Shown: positions 47,555 through 55,296, numbered from the stretch's first letter. The stretch: DNA of 55,296 bases from Kaistella haifensis DSM 19056 (GCF_000735695.2 NZ_JASZ02000030.1:1-55296); one strand, 5' to 3'. Notes: a model not told the origin generated them from the sequence alone. Numbers and translations are program-made.

Positions 47555-48820
47555 TTAAAAAGAATCAAACTTCTCCATAGCTGTTGCTTTTATTTCATCA
47601 GCAATATCAATATATGGCTTCATTGCCTTATCATCACTATGTCCTGTCCATTTCATAACCACTTGAGGTGGAATTCCCAAAGACAAAGCATTGCAAACAA
47701 AGGTTCTCCTTCCAGCATGAGTACTCATAAGTGAATATTTTGGTAAAACTTCTTCAATCCTTTCATTACCTTTAAAATAAGTTTGGGTAACTAGTTCATC
47801 TATCTCAGCTAATTCAGCTAGTTCTTTTAAATAATCGTTCATTTTTTGATTACTGATTACAGGCAAAGCTTTATTATGCTCAAATTCTACATCGATATAT
47901 TTGTTTAGAAGTTTTCGGCTATAACTATTCAATTCTATTATCAAATTATCTGCTGTTTTGAGTGTTGTTATCTCTAAGTAACCGTCCTTTACATCAGATC
48001 TTTTCAAATTAAACACATCCGAATATCTCAATCCCGTAAAGCATTGAAATAAAAAAACATCTCTTATTTTTTCAAGATAGCTTTTATCCGTAGGTATTTC
48101 ATATTCAGTAAATCTCTTTAACTCAGACTTGTTCAAAAAAATGATTTTCTTTTGAACATTTTTAATTTTTGGTTTAAACTTTTCAAACTCTCCACTTTTT
48201 GTATAACCTTTCTTCATAGCCCATTTCAAAAACCACTTCAATGCAGCAAGCTCTTTTGAAATTGTTGAATTCTTGTGATTCTTCCCTTCTAAATATCGCT
48301 GATAATTTGAAAGATATTGCTCATTAAATTTCTCAAATGAAATATCATGGTCAAACTCTTCCAATACTTTTTTCTGCGTTTTCATTTTTTGAAGAGTCCT
48401 GAAATTCCATTGACTGTTAATTGATTCTTCATTAACAAACATATCATATATCTCAAAAAAATTCTTTTCAGATTTCAGTTCTTCCTTAGGCGTTCTTCCA
48501 ATCTCAACATTAAACCATTCCCTAAACTGGTCTTGGTTAGGTATCAAATCATCAATTTCATATTTCTGAAATGTTTTCTCACAAGCGGATTCAAATAGTT
48601 GTATCTTTCTATTTATAACACTTGCCGAGACTTTTTTGTTCCCGTGAGTTGTATTGGCTTTGCATCGTTGTGTTTCTGTGCTCCATTTTTGTATTTCTAC
48701 TCTATATCCCAAATTGAAAGCCACAATATTGCCATCCCACTTAATACGATATCGCATTTTTGCAGTAGGGTTGTCTTTTTCCCTATCAAGAAGAAATTGA
48801 GCGTGATATTTTATATTCAT
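47555..48820 (-). CDS. int: Tyrosine recombinase (integrase) of the second island
   Basis: A 421-aa integrase. It has an arm-binding-like N-terminus (KMRYRIKWDGNIVAFNLGYR), a SAM-like core-binding domain (about 105-205) and the catalytic domain. Catalytic residues: arginine in CFTGLRYSDVF, H368-x-x-R371 (HAGRRTF), H394 (WTGHSDD) and Y403 (KPYIDIA). All are present. It is the last gene of a three-gene minus operon with the XRE repressor and a secreted protein, so integration is probably under repressor control. It lies inside the accessory region, not at a tRNA, so the island is composite. Confidence 0.9.
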   Translation of the reverse strand: MNIKYHAQFLLDREKDNPTAKMRYRIKWDGNIVAFNLGYRVEIQKWSTETQRCKANTTHGNKKVSASVINRKIQLFESACEKTFQKYEIDDLIPNQDQFREWFNVEIGRTPKEELKSEKNFFEIYDMFVNEESINSQWNFRTLQKMKTQKKVLEEFDHDISFEKFNEQYLSNYQRYLEGKNHKNSTISKELAALKWFLKWAMKKGYTKSGEFEKFKPKIKNVQKKIIFLNKSELKRFTEYEIPTDKSYLEKIRDVFLFQCFTGLRYSDVFNLKRSDVKDGYLEITTLKTADNLIIELNSYSRKLLNKYIDVEFEHNKALPVISNQKMNDYLKELAELAEIDELVTQTYFKGNERIEEVLPKYSLMSTHAGRRTFVCNALSLGIPPQVVMKWTGHSDDKAMKPYIDIADEIKATAMEKFDSF

Positions 48821-48835
48821 ATTAGAAAAAATTGA

Positions 48836-49525
48836 TTATCTATTTTCAATAGAACCCAATTTAAAGTCCCGTATTGACACTCCTTCTGCTTTAATCAAGT
48901 CATCTAAGGAGTATTTTAAAGTTTTTATAAGTTGGTTATCGGCATAAATATTTATTGTTTTGGACAATGTTGAAGAAGTTGTTTGTTCTGAACCGCCTTT
49001 ATGGGTATAGATTTTTAAAGAGAAATATAAAACAGGCTCGCTGGTTTCAATAAATTCAATGGGCTTTAATGAATTTTCTGATAATCCTGCTTCATTTCTA
49101 TAATTTGTAAACTCTTGGGAAATCTTCATTAACTCATTGAAAGATTTATAATTAAAGCCTCCCGCTTCATCTTTCCAAGTATTCTTTCCCATTGTATTTG
49201 TAACAACTGAAATTTCCGTATTACTTTTACTAACAATCTGTTCTATATTTCCACTATTCACTTTTACAATACGAAGCCACATGTTTTGATTGTATTTCTC
49301 AAAGTCCCCCGCATTTACTATCTCAATTTTCAACTTTCTTTGAGTTTTTATCAAATCTGCTTTTTCATCTTCTATTTTCTTATTTTCTTTTTCCTGATAT
49401 TTTGTAAAAACCTTTTGTGCGATTTCTCCATCTCTACTTTTCCAATTATTAAAAGCATTTTTCTTCTGCTGAGCAATCACGATTCCCCCAAATAAAATAG
49501 CACTAATTATTAAAATCCTCTTCAT
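48836..49525 (-). CDS. Exported protein of unknown function
   Basis: A 229-aa protein with an N-terminal signal peptide (residues 1-18, MKRILIISAILFGGIVIA, cleaved before QQKKNAF), so it is probably periplasmic. A Lys/Glu-rich coiled segment (about 30-70) precedes a beta-rich C-terminal part (LYFSLKIYTHKGG). No family is recognised. It lies 2 nt after the repressor and 15 nt before the integrase, so all three are co-transcribed. A secreted product in a phage-like lysogeny operon is unusual. Confidence 0.6.
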   Translation of the reverse strand: MKRILIISAILFGGIVIAQQKKNAFNNWKSRDGEIAQKVFTKYQEKENKKIEDEKADLIKTQRKLKIEIVNAGDFEKYNQNMWLRIVKVNSGNIEQIVSKSNTEISVVTNTMGKNTWKDEAGGFNYKSFNELMKISQEFTNYRNEAGLSENSLKPIEFIETSEPVLYFSLKIYTHKGGSEQTTSSTLSKTINIYADNQLIKTLKYSLDDLIKAEGVSIRDFKLGSIENR

Positions 49526-49527
49526 AG

Positions 49528-49977
49528 TTATTTTTTTAAAATTTCAAGAAGTATAGTAACCTGTCTCATGCTGTCCGATAGTTGCTCTTGACTGGTTTTC
49601 AATCTTTCTGTTAGTTCTTTTTGTATTTCTTGATAGCCTTTTTGAAGTTCTATCATATTAGAAAACTCGCTATGCGAAATAGTAACATTTCCACTAATAT
49701 TTCCATTAATGTTGCTGTTTACATTATTTCCTGAGCCATTATTATTAATGTTTTGGTTGTTTGTTTTTAGCATTTCACCAGATTCCGAAATAAACCACTC
49801 CGGATTCAAATCGGGATAAGTGTATAGTATTTTTTCAATAGTATCTGAGTTGAGTCCCGAGTTGTTTTTTATAGCTCTGCCAATTAAACCAACAGACAAA
49901 CCAGCTTCAACAGTGATTTTATTGGGGTTTAAGCCTTTGTAGGTCATGTAATTTTGCAATCTTTCAGTTATAGTCAT
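49528..49977 (-). CDS. XRE-type repressor
   Basis: A 149-aa regulator. The N-terminal 65 residues form a Cro/CI-like HTH (LNPNKITVEAGLSVGLIGRA, IKNNSGLNSDTIEKIL). An Asn/Gly-rich linker (about 74-95, NINNNGSGNNVNSNINGNIS) follows, then a C-terminal coiled coil (about 105-148) for oligomerisation. This architecture is common in flavobacterial mobile elements. It faces the replication genes across a symmetric operator at 50032-50054, so it probably represses both directions. Confidence 0.8.
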   Translation of the reverse strand: MTITERLQNYMTYKGLNPNKITVEAGLSVGLIGRAIKNNSGLNSDTIEKILYTYPDLNPEWFISESGEMLKTNNQNINNNGSGNNVNSNINGNISGNVTISHSEFSNMIELQKGYQEIQKELTERLKTSQEQLSDSMRQVTILLEILKK

Positions 49978-50031
49978 CTTTAAAATTTTTTGTTTTTGAG
50001 ATTAAAATATAGATATATTTCAATATTTATT

Positions 50032-50054
50032 CTATATTTGCAATACAAATATAG
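50032..50054. promoter_or_regulatory. Divergent promoter with palindromic operator
   Basis: CTATATTTG (50032-50040) and CAAATATAG (50046-50054) form a perfect 9-bp inverted repeat with spacer CAATA. Each arm contains TATATTTG, a match to TAnnTTTG, on the plus and minus strand respectively. A single dyad therefore provides -7 boxes for both the repressor operon and the replication operon and is the likely repressor site. Confidence 0.7.
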
Positions 50055-50109
50055 TTAAATATATACAAATAAGTATTTTTTTAGAATAAATTACAATAAA
50101 AATTTCAAA

Positions 50110-50394
50110 ATGGAAGATTATAATAGACCAATTTGGCAATTGACCATAGGAGAATTTGTGGAAATTTTAGATGCCAGAAAACAAGAATCATCAGAAAACC
50201 CCACACAAGAAAAGGTATTTAATGAAAAGTATGTTTACGGTCTTTCTGGATTAGCAAGAATATTGGGATGCTCTAAAAATCATGCAGGAAAATTGAAAAG
50301 TAAGGGAATTTTTGATGAAGCCATCATTCAAAATGGGAGAAAAATTATCATTGATTCCGAAAAAGCATTAGAACTTTTTAAAGATAACAGCTGA
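50110..50394 (+). CDS. DUF3853-family HTH protein
   Basis: A 94-aa protein of the DUF3853 type: N-terminal PIWQLTIGEFVEILDA, then YGLSGLARILGCSKNHAGKL (an excisionase-like HTH, about 52-71) and IIQNGRKIIIDSEKALELF. It is the first gene of the plus-strand replication operon. Its stop overlaps the next start (TGATGG). The family is common next to replication genes of Bacteroidota mobile elements; function is DNA binding by inference. Confidence 0.8.
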   Translation: MEDYNRPIWQLTIGEFVEILDARKQESSENPTQEKVFNEKYVYGLSGLARILGCSKNHAGKLKSKGIFDEAIIQNGRKIIIDSEKALELFKDNS

Positions 50395-50645
50395 TGGAAA
50401 ACATAACCCCACAAACACCTCTTTGCAATCTGACCGTAAAAGAATTTTTAGAGATATCTAAAAATTTAAATTCTGAAAATATGTATGAATACGGTTTAAA
50501 AGGTTTGGCAAAAATTCTGGGCTGTTCCGTTTCAAAAGCATCCAAGATTAAATCTTCAGGAATTTTGGATGAAGCCATCATTCAGAAAGGAAACATCATC
50601 ATTATCGACAAGAAAAAGGCTATAGAACTTTTTGCAAGCAGTTAG
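50394..50645 (+). CDS. Second DUF3853-family HTH protein
   Basis: An 83-aa paralogue of the preceding protein: PLCNLTVKEFLEISK, YGLKGLAKILGCSVSKASKI and IIQKGNIIIIDKKKAIELF align along the whole length. Tandem duplication with divergence, start overlapping the previous stop by one base, and 2 nt before the next gene. Two related DNA-binding proteins may form heterodimers. Confidence 0.8.
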   Translation: MENITPQTPLCNLTVKEFLEISKNLNSENMYEYGLKGLAKILGCSVSKASKIKSSGILDEAIIQKGNIIIIDKKKAIELFASS

Positions 50646-50647
50646 AA

Positions 50648-51358
50648 ATGTATTACTTGGAACTTATCGACCGATTTTGGGACTTCAATCAGAAGGCAAG
50701 ACTTGGCTCTTCGGCAATTTCGCTCTATCTGTACCTTTTGAAATTAGGAAAGGACAACGATAGTTATAAGGTCGTTATTTCCGATGTTGCACTCGGTAAT
50801 GCATTGGGAATAACTAGAAAAACCGTAAAACCGACCAAAGATAAACTTCGCGAGTTGGGTCTTGTTGAATTTGAGTCCAAAAGTGGATTTCCTTGTAATT
50901 ACAGAATTCTGTTAAATTACTTATCTGATATTCCCATACTGGAGAAAATAGAGAAGGAAAAAATCGAAAAAGTACCAAGTTTGGAGATTGGTGAAAAACA
51001 TGAAACTTTAAAGAGAAGTGATTCGTCCAAGGAAGTTGTTCCCAAAATCAGTAAATCTAGTGATAAAGTTTCCATTACTGATACTTCCAAAAGCAGCAAG
51101 TCAAAAATTATTCCCGAATTGGAAGAATTTATTCAGTTTGCAACAACTTTAGAGGATTATCAGCCTCTTTTGGACTCTGTAATTGAAGAAAAATATCATT
51201 CGTGGATAGAAAACGACTGGCGGAATAGTTCTGGAAGACCCATTTCCAACTGGAAATCCTCATTAAAAAGTATCCTGCCCTATTTGAAGAATAGTCAAAA
51301 TGATGATACAGTTTCCGTCGATTCCATTCCAAATATCAAACGACCGAAAACATCATGA
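50648..51358 (+). CDS. Winged-helix replication-associated protein (DnaD-like)
   Basis: A 236-aa protein. Residues 1-95 form a winged helix resembling replication-initiator N domains (YYLELIDRFWDFNQKARLGS, LGNALGITRKTVKPTKDKL). A Ser/Lys-rich linker follows (about 110-160), then a C-terminal helical piece (YHSWIENDWRNSSGRPISNW) similar to the end of DnaD/primosome proteins. It is in the operon with DUF3853 genes and lies before the Rep gene, suggesting a helicase-loader or primosome role. Confidence 0.65.
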   Translation: MYYLELIDRFWDFNQKARLGSSAISLYLYLLKLGKDNDSYKVVISDVALGNALGITRKTVKPTKDKLRELGLVEFESKSGFPCNYRILLNYLSDIPILEKIEKEKIEKVPSLEIGEKHETLKRSDSSKEVVPKISKSSDKVSITDTSKSSKSKIIPELEEFIQFATTLEDYQPLLDSVIEEKYHSWIENDWRNSSGRPISNWKSSLKSILPYLKNSQNDDTVSVDSIPNIKRPKTS

Positions 51359-51409
51359 AATCAATAAAAAGTCGATTTCATTTCTAACAAATCGTAAAAA
51401 CTTAAAACA

Positions 51410-51637
51410 ATGAAAATATCTGACTTAAAACCTGGTCAAAAAGTAACCATCAATAAAATATCTTACGAATATCTGGGTATCCAGAAAGTGAGGATCCCCA
51501 ATATAGGAGAAGCCGAAAAAAGGGTGTTCAAAGCAACTGGTGTTGATTCCTACAAACACTACAATCTCATTGATGGAGACAAAACACTGAAAAGTGAGAA
51601 AATAAAACTAGTAAAGAAAACTGTTCGAACCAAATAA
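51410..51637 (+). CDS. Small basic protein of unknown function
   Basis: A 75-aa lysine-rich protein starting MKISDLKPGQKVTINKISYE, predicted mostly beta strands (SH3-like barrel is possible). No recognised family. Gaps of 51 nt before and 50 nt after keep it within the replication operon. Confidence 0.55.
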   Translation: MKISDLKPGQKVTINKISYEYLGIQKVRIPNIGEAEKRVFKATGVDSYKHYNLIDGDKTLKSEKIKLVKKTVRTK

Positions 51638-51687
51638 TTACCATCTGAAATCAGGAAATAAGAAACCAGGAACATTAAGAATAGAAA

Positions 51688-52812
51688 ATGTCTTTATCTG
51701 AAAAAGATTTGCGCCATGTCCGAAAGAAGTTTGAGGACAAGGGAGAAAAAGTTCCCGACAAGATTCGGCTGGGAAACCATTTCGTGGACGACTTTATTTT
51801 TGATGACCAACAAGCGGCGGACATCCCAATCAATGCGCTTCGAGTCATTTTCAATATCGTTGCAATTATCGGCAATGAACAGTTTCGTCCCGAAGACCGT
51901 CCGAAGCAACTTTCCCTATTTGATGAAGAATTTGAAACAGAAAATAACATTTTCGCCTCCATCAAAATCCGGAACAGTAAAATTTCTCCGAGTGGTTCCA
52001 CAAAGCAGGTTGTGGATGCATACGAGTTTCTCGCCAAATTTAAGATGGGATGGTACAAATCGCTTAATTCAAAAGGGAAAGAAATCAAAACATTTGGCGG
52101 ACTTATTTCTACGCCAACCTATGACCAAAGAGGTTTTACCACATTTCTAATTAGCAGTTACTGGCTGAAAAAATTATTGGTTATTCCCGAATATAATTAT
52201 GTACTCTATCATCTGGTGTATAATATCAGAAACAACAAACACATTATTTTCTCCATCTGGCTTTCAAAAATTCCCGAATCGGGAACAATGCTGAAGCTGG
52301 GTAATTTCAATAAAAAGTTTGGGTTAAATTATAAAAATACCAAAGATTTCTGCTTCAAATTTCTAAAGCCCATCAAAATCAATCTCGACAGATACAATAG
52401 TTTTTCTTTCCAATACAGGTATGAAAAGGATTCCATATTTATTGTTCCTATCTTAACCAAAGGATTTTCTCATCCATTTGAAGAAGCAAAAAAACTTATA
52501 GAATCAAACCAAGAGAATTTTAACCAAAGTCATAAAATTAACCGAAGATTGCTCTATTTCAAAAAACGATATAGATTAGACGAAGCCGAAACAGTCCAGT
52601 TTTTCCATCAATACGAAAATATACCGCAGACAAGGGAACTGATTGAAAGAGCCTTCAAGGAATTTATTAGGAACTGCAGAATGAGAAAGATAGCATCGAC
52701 CGACTTTAAAGGTCAAAAATTTCTTATTGAAATTCAGGCACACATCAAGCATTTGTATAGAAATACAAAAATGGGAGAAATATTCCCTAATGGCTATCCG
52801 ATGATTGTCTGA
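51688..52812 (+). CDS. Plasmid-type replication initiator (Rep)
   Basis: A 374-aa protein with the layout of iteron-binding initiators: two winged-helix-like halves (about 40-215, and 215-360). Examples are ALRVIFNIVAIIGNEQF, FGGLISTPTYDQRGFTTFLI, IIFSIWLSKIPESGTMLKLG and the C-terminal FIRNCRMRKIASTDFKG. A direct family match is not certain, but it stops 2 nt before the first of seven identical-type repeats, the classical rep-iteron arrangement. It is the best candidate for the initiator acting at the origin. Confidence 0.7.
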   Translation: MSLSEKDLRHVRKKFEDKGEKVPDKIRLGNHFVDDFIFDDQQAADIPINALRVIFNIVAIIGNEQFRPEDRPKQLSLFDEEFETENNIFASIKIRNSKISPSGSTKQVVDAYEFLAKFKMGWYKSLNSKGKEIKTFGGLISTPTYDQRGFTTFLISSYWLKKLLVIPEYNYVLYHLVYNIRNNKHIIFSIWLSKIPESGTMLKLGNFNKKFGLNYKNTKDFCFKFLKPIKINLDRYNSFSFQYRYEKDSIFIVPILTKGFSHPFEEAKKLIESNQENFNQSHKINRRLLYFKKRYRLDEAETVQFFHQYENIPQTRELIERAFKEFIRNCRMRKIASTDFKGQKFLIEIQAHIKHLYRNTKMGEIFPNGYPMIV

Positions 52813-52813
52813 T

Positions 52814-53204
52814 TTCGGAATTGCACTCACCACCAATTCGGAATTGCACTCACTAAAGTTAAAGAAATGTTAAAAATGAACAAAATAACAGCATCGAATT
52901 CGGAATTGCACTCACCCGAAGATTTAGAAAACACAAAAATTCTGGATAACCTAGCTGTTTTGTGGATAACTACGGTTATCAGAATAAATGGAAAAATCGA
53001 TTCGGAATTGCACTCACCCCAAAACAGGCTTTATTTCGGAATTGCACTCACCCAGATTTCGGAATTGAACTCACTAGTTTTCGGAATTGAACTCACCGAA
53101 AAACACCATCAAATCCTTTGTGGCAAAAGAAGAATGCCGTTTGCTAAAAGTATTATAAAAGTAAATTAAAAGTCTTTTTTTATTTAAAAGGGAAATGTGG
53201 ATAA
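52814..53204. repeat. Iteron array with DnaA-box-like sites: candidate replication origin
   Basis: Seven direct copies of TTCGGAATTGCACTCACC start at 52814, 52837, 52899, 53001, 53035, 53058 and 53080. The last two have AACTCA in place of CACTCA. TGTGGATAA occurs at 52961-52969 (near TCTGGATAA at 52941) and again at 53196-53204, matching DnaA boxes. The 416-bp gap 52813-53228 contains no convincing gene. Iterons plus DnaA boxes right after a Rep gene are the hallmark of a theta-type plasmid origin. Confidence 0.85.
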
Positions 53205-53228
53205 GTAATTTGCATTAAAAGAAAAAAA

Positions 53229-54068
53229 ATGAATTGCGAAAAAGTCAAGCAAAACGTCGGAATTCGGGCGGTTTTGGAGTCGTTCGGGCTGTTTCCGGTC
53301 AAAGAAAATCCGAAAACTGCGTTTTATTTTGCGTTGGACCGGGAGGAAAAAATTCCAAGTCTGGCGGTCGATTTTGTCAAAAACAAGGCGTTCGATTTTG
53401 GAAATGGAAAAAGTTACGATGTGATTTCAATTGTCCAACAGATAAAGAAATGTTCTGTTTCAGAAGCATTGAAATGCCTTTCAACATTGGATTTTAGAGT
53501 TCAAAATGAAATAAAATATCACGAAACTACTGGTCAAACATGCAATCAGATTTTAGAAATCAAAGAAATCCAGCATCCTGCCTTAATTCAGTATCTGAAG
53601 TCCCGAAGAGTTTTTGAGCAAAAGCATAGGGTTAAGGAAATTCACTACGAATTGAAAGGAAGAAAATATTTCGGAATTGGATTTCAGAATAAGTCCGGAG
53701 GTTTTGAGATTCGCAATCCACAGTCAAAAATATGTTTGGGAAAGAAGGATGTGACGTTGATTGTTAATGATGATAATCTCAAGAACGAGATTCTCATATT
53801 TGAGGGCTTTTTCGATTATCTGACCTACCGAAATTTAGACAAATCAGATAACTCAAACTGTGATTACTTGACTTTAAATTCAACCGCAATGTTTTTCAAG
53901 GTGGAAGAAAAACTGAAACAATATGAGAAAATTTCACTTTTTCTAGACAATGATAAGAATGGGAAATCGGTTAAATTAAAAATTAAAAGTCAATACAAAA
54001 ATGTAGAGGATTGCTCTTTAATTTATCATGATTTTAAGGATTTGAACGAGTGGTTTTGTAATATTTGA
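53229..54068 (+). CDS. Toprim-domain DNA primase of the plasmid-like module
   Basis: A 279-aa paralogue of the primase at 6861-7832. Shared segments include IRAVLESFGLFPVKENPKTA, DREEKIPSLAVDF, IKKCSVSEALK and KEIHYELKGRKYFGIGFQN. The Toprim motifs are EILIFEGFFDYLTY (about 191) and KISLFLDNDKNGKS (about 233). It is shorter, without the repetitive tail of the other copy. It begins about 25 nt after the last DnaA box and probably primes replication from the iteron origin. Confidence 0.78.
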   Translation: MNCEKVKQNVGIRAVLESFGLFPVKENPKTAFYFALDREEKIPSLAVDFVKNKAFDFGNGKSYDVISIVQQIKKCSVSEALKCLSTLDFRVQNEIKYHETTGQTCNQILEIKEIQHPALIQYLKSRRVFEQKHRVKEIHYELKGRKYFGIGFQNKSGGFEIRNPQSKICLGKKDVTLIVNDDNLKNEILIFEGFFDYLTYRNLDKSDNSNCDYLTLNSTAMFFKVEEKLKQYEKISLFLDNDKNGKSVKLKIKSQYKNVEDCSLIYHDFKDLNEWFCNI

Positions 54069-54183
54069 TCAGTTTAAATCATTGGAGAAACCATTTTCCA
54101 ATGAATTTCCTTTAGTATTCCATTGACAACAACGTCCACTGAGTAATTTCCCAACTGCGGTTGGGCTTTTACATTTGCAAATG

Positions 54184-54367
54184 TAGGACGGCACCATCCG
54201 CACAAAAAAATCTTTTTGGGTTTCTAAAAAAATTCTTTCCACAAGCTCCAACAATTTTTCCAGACACTCCTAAATCCTTCGGACAAAAAGATTTCAAGCC
54301 CGATTCGGAATTTTCTGCCTTTATCCAGCGGAACCGAATCGGGTTTTGTATGGATGGTGCCGTCCTA
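54184..54367. mobile_element. 184-bp element with 16-bp terminal inverted repeats and inner dyad
   Basis: TAGGACGGCACCATCC (54184-54199) is repeated inverted at 54352-54367 (GGATGGTGCCGTCCTA), and ACAAAA flanks the inner side of both arms, so each repeat is about 24 bp with two mismatches. Inside, CCCGATTCGG (54299-54308) and CCGAATCGGG (54334-54343) form a second dyad, and CCCAAC/GTTGGG lies just outside at about 54151-54166. No gene is present in 54069-54601. It could be a MITE, an oriT or single-strand origin, or a structured RNA. Confidence 0.6.
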
Positions 54368-54601
54368 TGTTCATGGGCAAAGAAAAAGCCGGAACCTCAG
54401 TTGTACGAATCAAATCAACCATAGACGTTCTTTGAAATCAACGGAAAAACAATAAAAATCCAGCAAAAAATACTGTTTTCTAACTTAATATAAAAAAAGA
54501 AAAATGCCGAGTGTCCTCGATACCAAATCAATTCACTCTCAACATTTGACCTTTGACAAAACAAAAATTAACAAAATATTAACATTTTAAAATTTAAGAT
54601 T

Positions 54602-54742
54602 ATGAACACAATCGTAGGTAGAATTACCAAAAATGCAGAAATCAACACCTTGAAAAACGATAAACAGGTCGTAAACTTTTCGGTAGCAACCAATGACAGT
54701 GAATTACTAAAAAAAGTGGAATTGAAAAGCATGTGCGGCTAA
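54602..54742 (+). pseudogene. ssb: Truncated single-stranded DNA-binding protein gene
   Basis: The first about 33 residues match an SSB/OB-fold start (NTIVGRITKNAEINTLKNDK followed by QVVNFSVATNDS). The frame then changes at about 54714 into unrelated sequence (ELLKKVELKSMCG) and stops. A plasmid-type ssb, expected to be about 110-140 aa, is therefore broken, most simply by insertion of the element whose transposase starts at 54922. Single-strand binding protein is a usual partner of the primase and Rep genes here. Confidence 0.7.
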
Positions 54743-54762
54743 ATATTTAGGCTTTTCAATTC
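54719..54762. repeat. Nested palindromes at the ssb break point
   Basis: GAATTGAAAAGC (54719-54730) and GCTTTTCAATTC (54751-54762) form a perfect 12-bp inverted repeat. Between them CTAAATATTTAG (54739-54750) is itself a palindrome. The structure lies a few bases inside the point where ssb homology stops, so it probably belongs to the end of the inserted element. 54763-54921 has no gene. Confidence 0.6.
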
Positions 54763-54921
54763 AAGACTTCATCCCGCATTTTGCAAATACTATGTGCCTG
54801 TTGCACAACCTCTTTTCAAAGATACGGTAAAAAGATTTCAGAAATAGAAAATGTGGTTATAAACGGGTTTAAAATATTGAAAATCAATTGTATATATCGT
54901 TTATTCTCCGTAAATTAGCGT

Positions 54922-55296
54922 ATGCAAGGCAGAAAAACATTTGAACCGAAAATCTTCTACGAACTCAGCCTGGAGGGGCTCGTTCCCCAGGATGATTTCT
55001 ACCGTAAAATCAGTCAGGAAGTACCCTTTAGCTTCCTCTACAAGTCAACCTCTCATTATTACGGCCGTTGCGGGCAGGACAGCATCGATCCTGTGGTCTT
55101 TTTCAAGATACTGTTAGTGGGCTACCTGAACAATTTAAACAGCGGCCGCGCCTTGCTGCGGTTCTGTTCAGACGGCCTCTCCAGCCGCCTTTTCCTGGGC
55201 TACGACCTGGATGAGGAGCTTCCGTGGCATTCCACCATATCCAGGACGCGGGCGCTTTTCGGGGAGGAACTCTTTATGAAACTGTTCCAAAAAATC
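54922..55296 (+). CDS. IS1182-type transposase (5' part, runs off the window)
   Basis: The first 125 codons of a DDE transposase: QGRKTFEPKIFYELSLEGLV, FYRKISQEVPFSFLYKSTSH, SIDPVVFFKILLVGYLNNLN and the IS1182/IS5-like DEELPWHSTISRTRALFGEE. The start is the ATG at 54922. The catalytic domain lies outside the window. It is probably the element that broke ssb. Whether it is the same family as the fragments at 1-36 and 35952-36176 cannot be tested without its 3' end. Confidence 0.85.
   Translation, partial: MQGRKTFEPKIFYELSLEGLVPQDDFYRKISQEVPFSFLYKSTSHYYGRCGQDSIDPVVFFKILLVGYLNNLNSGRALLRFCSDGLSSRLFLGYDLDEELPWHSTISRTRALFGEELFMKLFQKI

Noticed and set aside
51716..52150. Alternative frames inside the Rep gene
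   Set aside because: Shadows of the 374-aa frame, which has consistent protein features.
52814..53097. CRISPR array
   Set aside because: Repeats are 18 nt with irregular spacing of 22-102 nt and variable, short intervals; iterons fit, and no cas gene is in the window.
52867..53169. Plus-strand frame of 100 codons in the iteron region
   Set aside because: It merely translates the repeats (SELHSP-type units); the DNA repeats explain it.

Overview
The window looks like the chromosome of a Weeksellaceae-type flavobacterium (Bacteroidota, Chryseobacterium/Kaistella/Cloacibacterium-like). Support: AT-rich sequence, promoters with the Bacteroidota -7 box TAnnTTTG and little Shine-Dalgarno signal, a clade II nos cluster with lipoprotein signals, and Bacteroidota-type integrases and mobilization genes. 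The genus is inference. Two accessory regions flank a conserved core.

Region A (1-12.9 kb) is a mobilizable genomic island read on the minus strand. From its integrase end it carries a zinc-finger/HTH protein, a tyrosine integrase, a membrane protein, a second HTH protein, a VapE-type helicase/primase protein, a Toprim primase, MobB- and MobA-like proteins and a membrane protein. Its cargo is a restriction-modification locus: an XRE regulator, a companion protein and a large GIY-YIG/helicase/methylase gene. That large gene is dead, with two in-frame stops, a frameshift and truncation by what looks like an insertion-sequence end at the window edge.

Region B (12.9-35.3 kb) is core genome. It holds dnaK, a nitrous-oxide-reduction cluster (two lipoprotein cytochromes c, clade II nosZ, a membrane protein, nosL, nosD, nosF, nosY), a fasciclin lipoprotein and a Crp/Fnr regulator operonic with a polytopic membrane protein. 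The nos promoter and the fasciclin promoter share a 16-bp palindrome, TATGAC-N4-RTCATA, at the same distance from the -7 box, which suggests one regulator controls both. Next come ppk1, a cobalamin riboswitch with a btuB-like receptor, cca, a GtrA-like protein, an acyltransferase, a fucose-type MFS transporter and a DUF3810 metalloprotease.

Region C (35.3 kb to the end) begins with the last 16 nt of a tRNA gene and insertion-sequence debris, which mark an island boundary. A defence island follows (36.2-47.2 kb, minus strand): a 710-aa PD-(D/E)XK protein, an MqsR toxin with a Panacea-type antitoxin, and a tight six-gene operon. The operon is a nuclease-methylase fusion, its specificity subunit, a HEPN protein, a PutAbiC-like membrane protein, a small PD-(D/E)XK-like protein and an LA2681-type HEPN protein. 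It looks like a restriction system with an attached abortive-infection module, and it is the best candidate here for an undescribed system. Then come a second integrase module (integrase, secreted protein, XRE repressor over a symmetrical operator) and a plasmid-like replication module. That module has two tandem DUF3853 proteins, a winged-helix protein, a Rep protein, seven iterons with two DnaA-box-like sites, a second Toprim primase, a 184-bp element with terminal inverted repeats, and an ssb gene broken next to an IS1182-type transposase that runs off the window.
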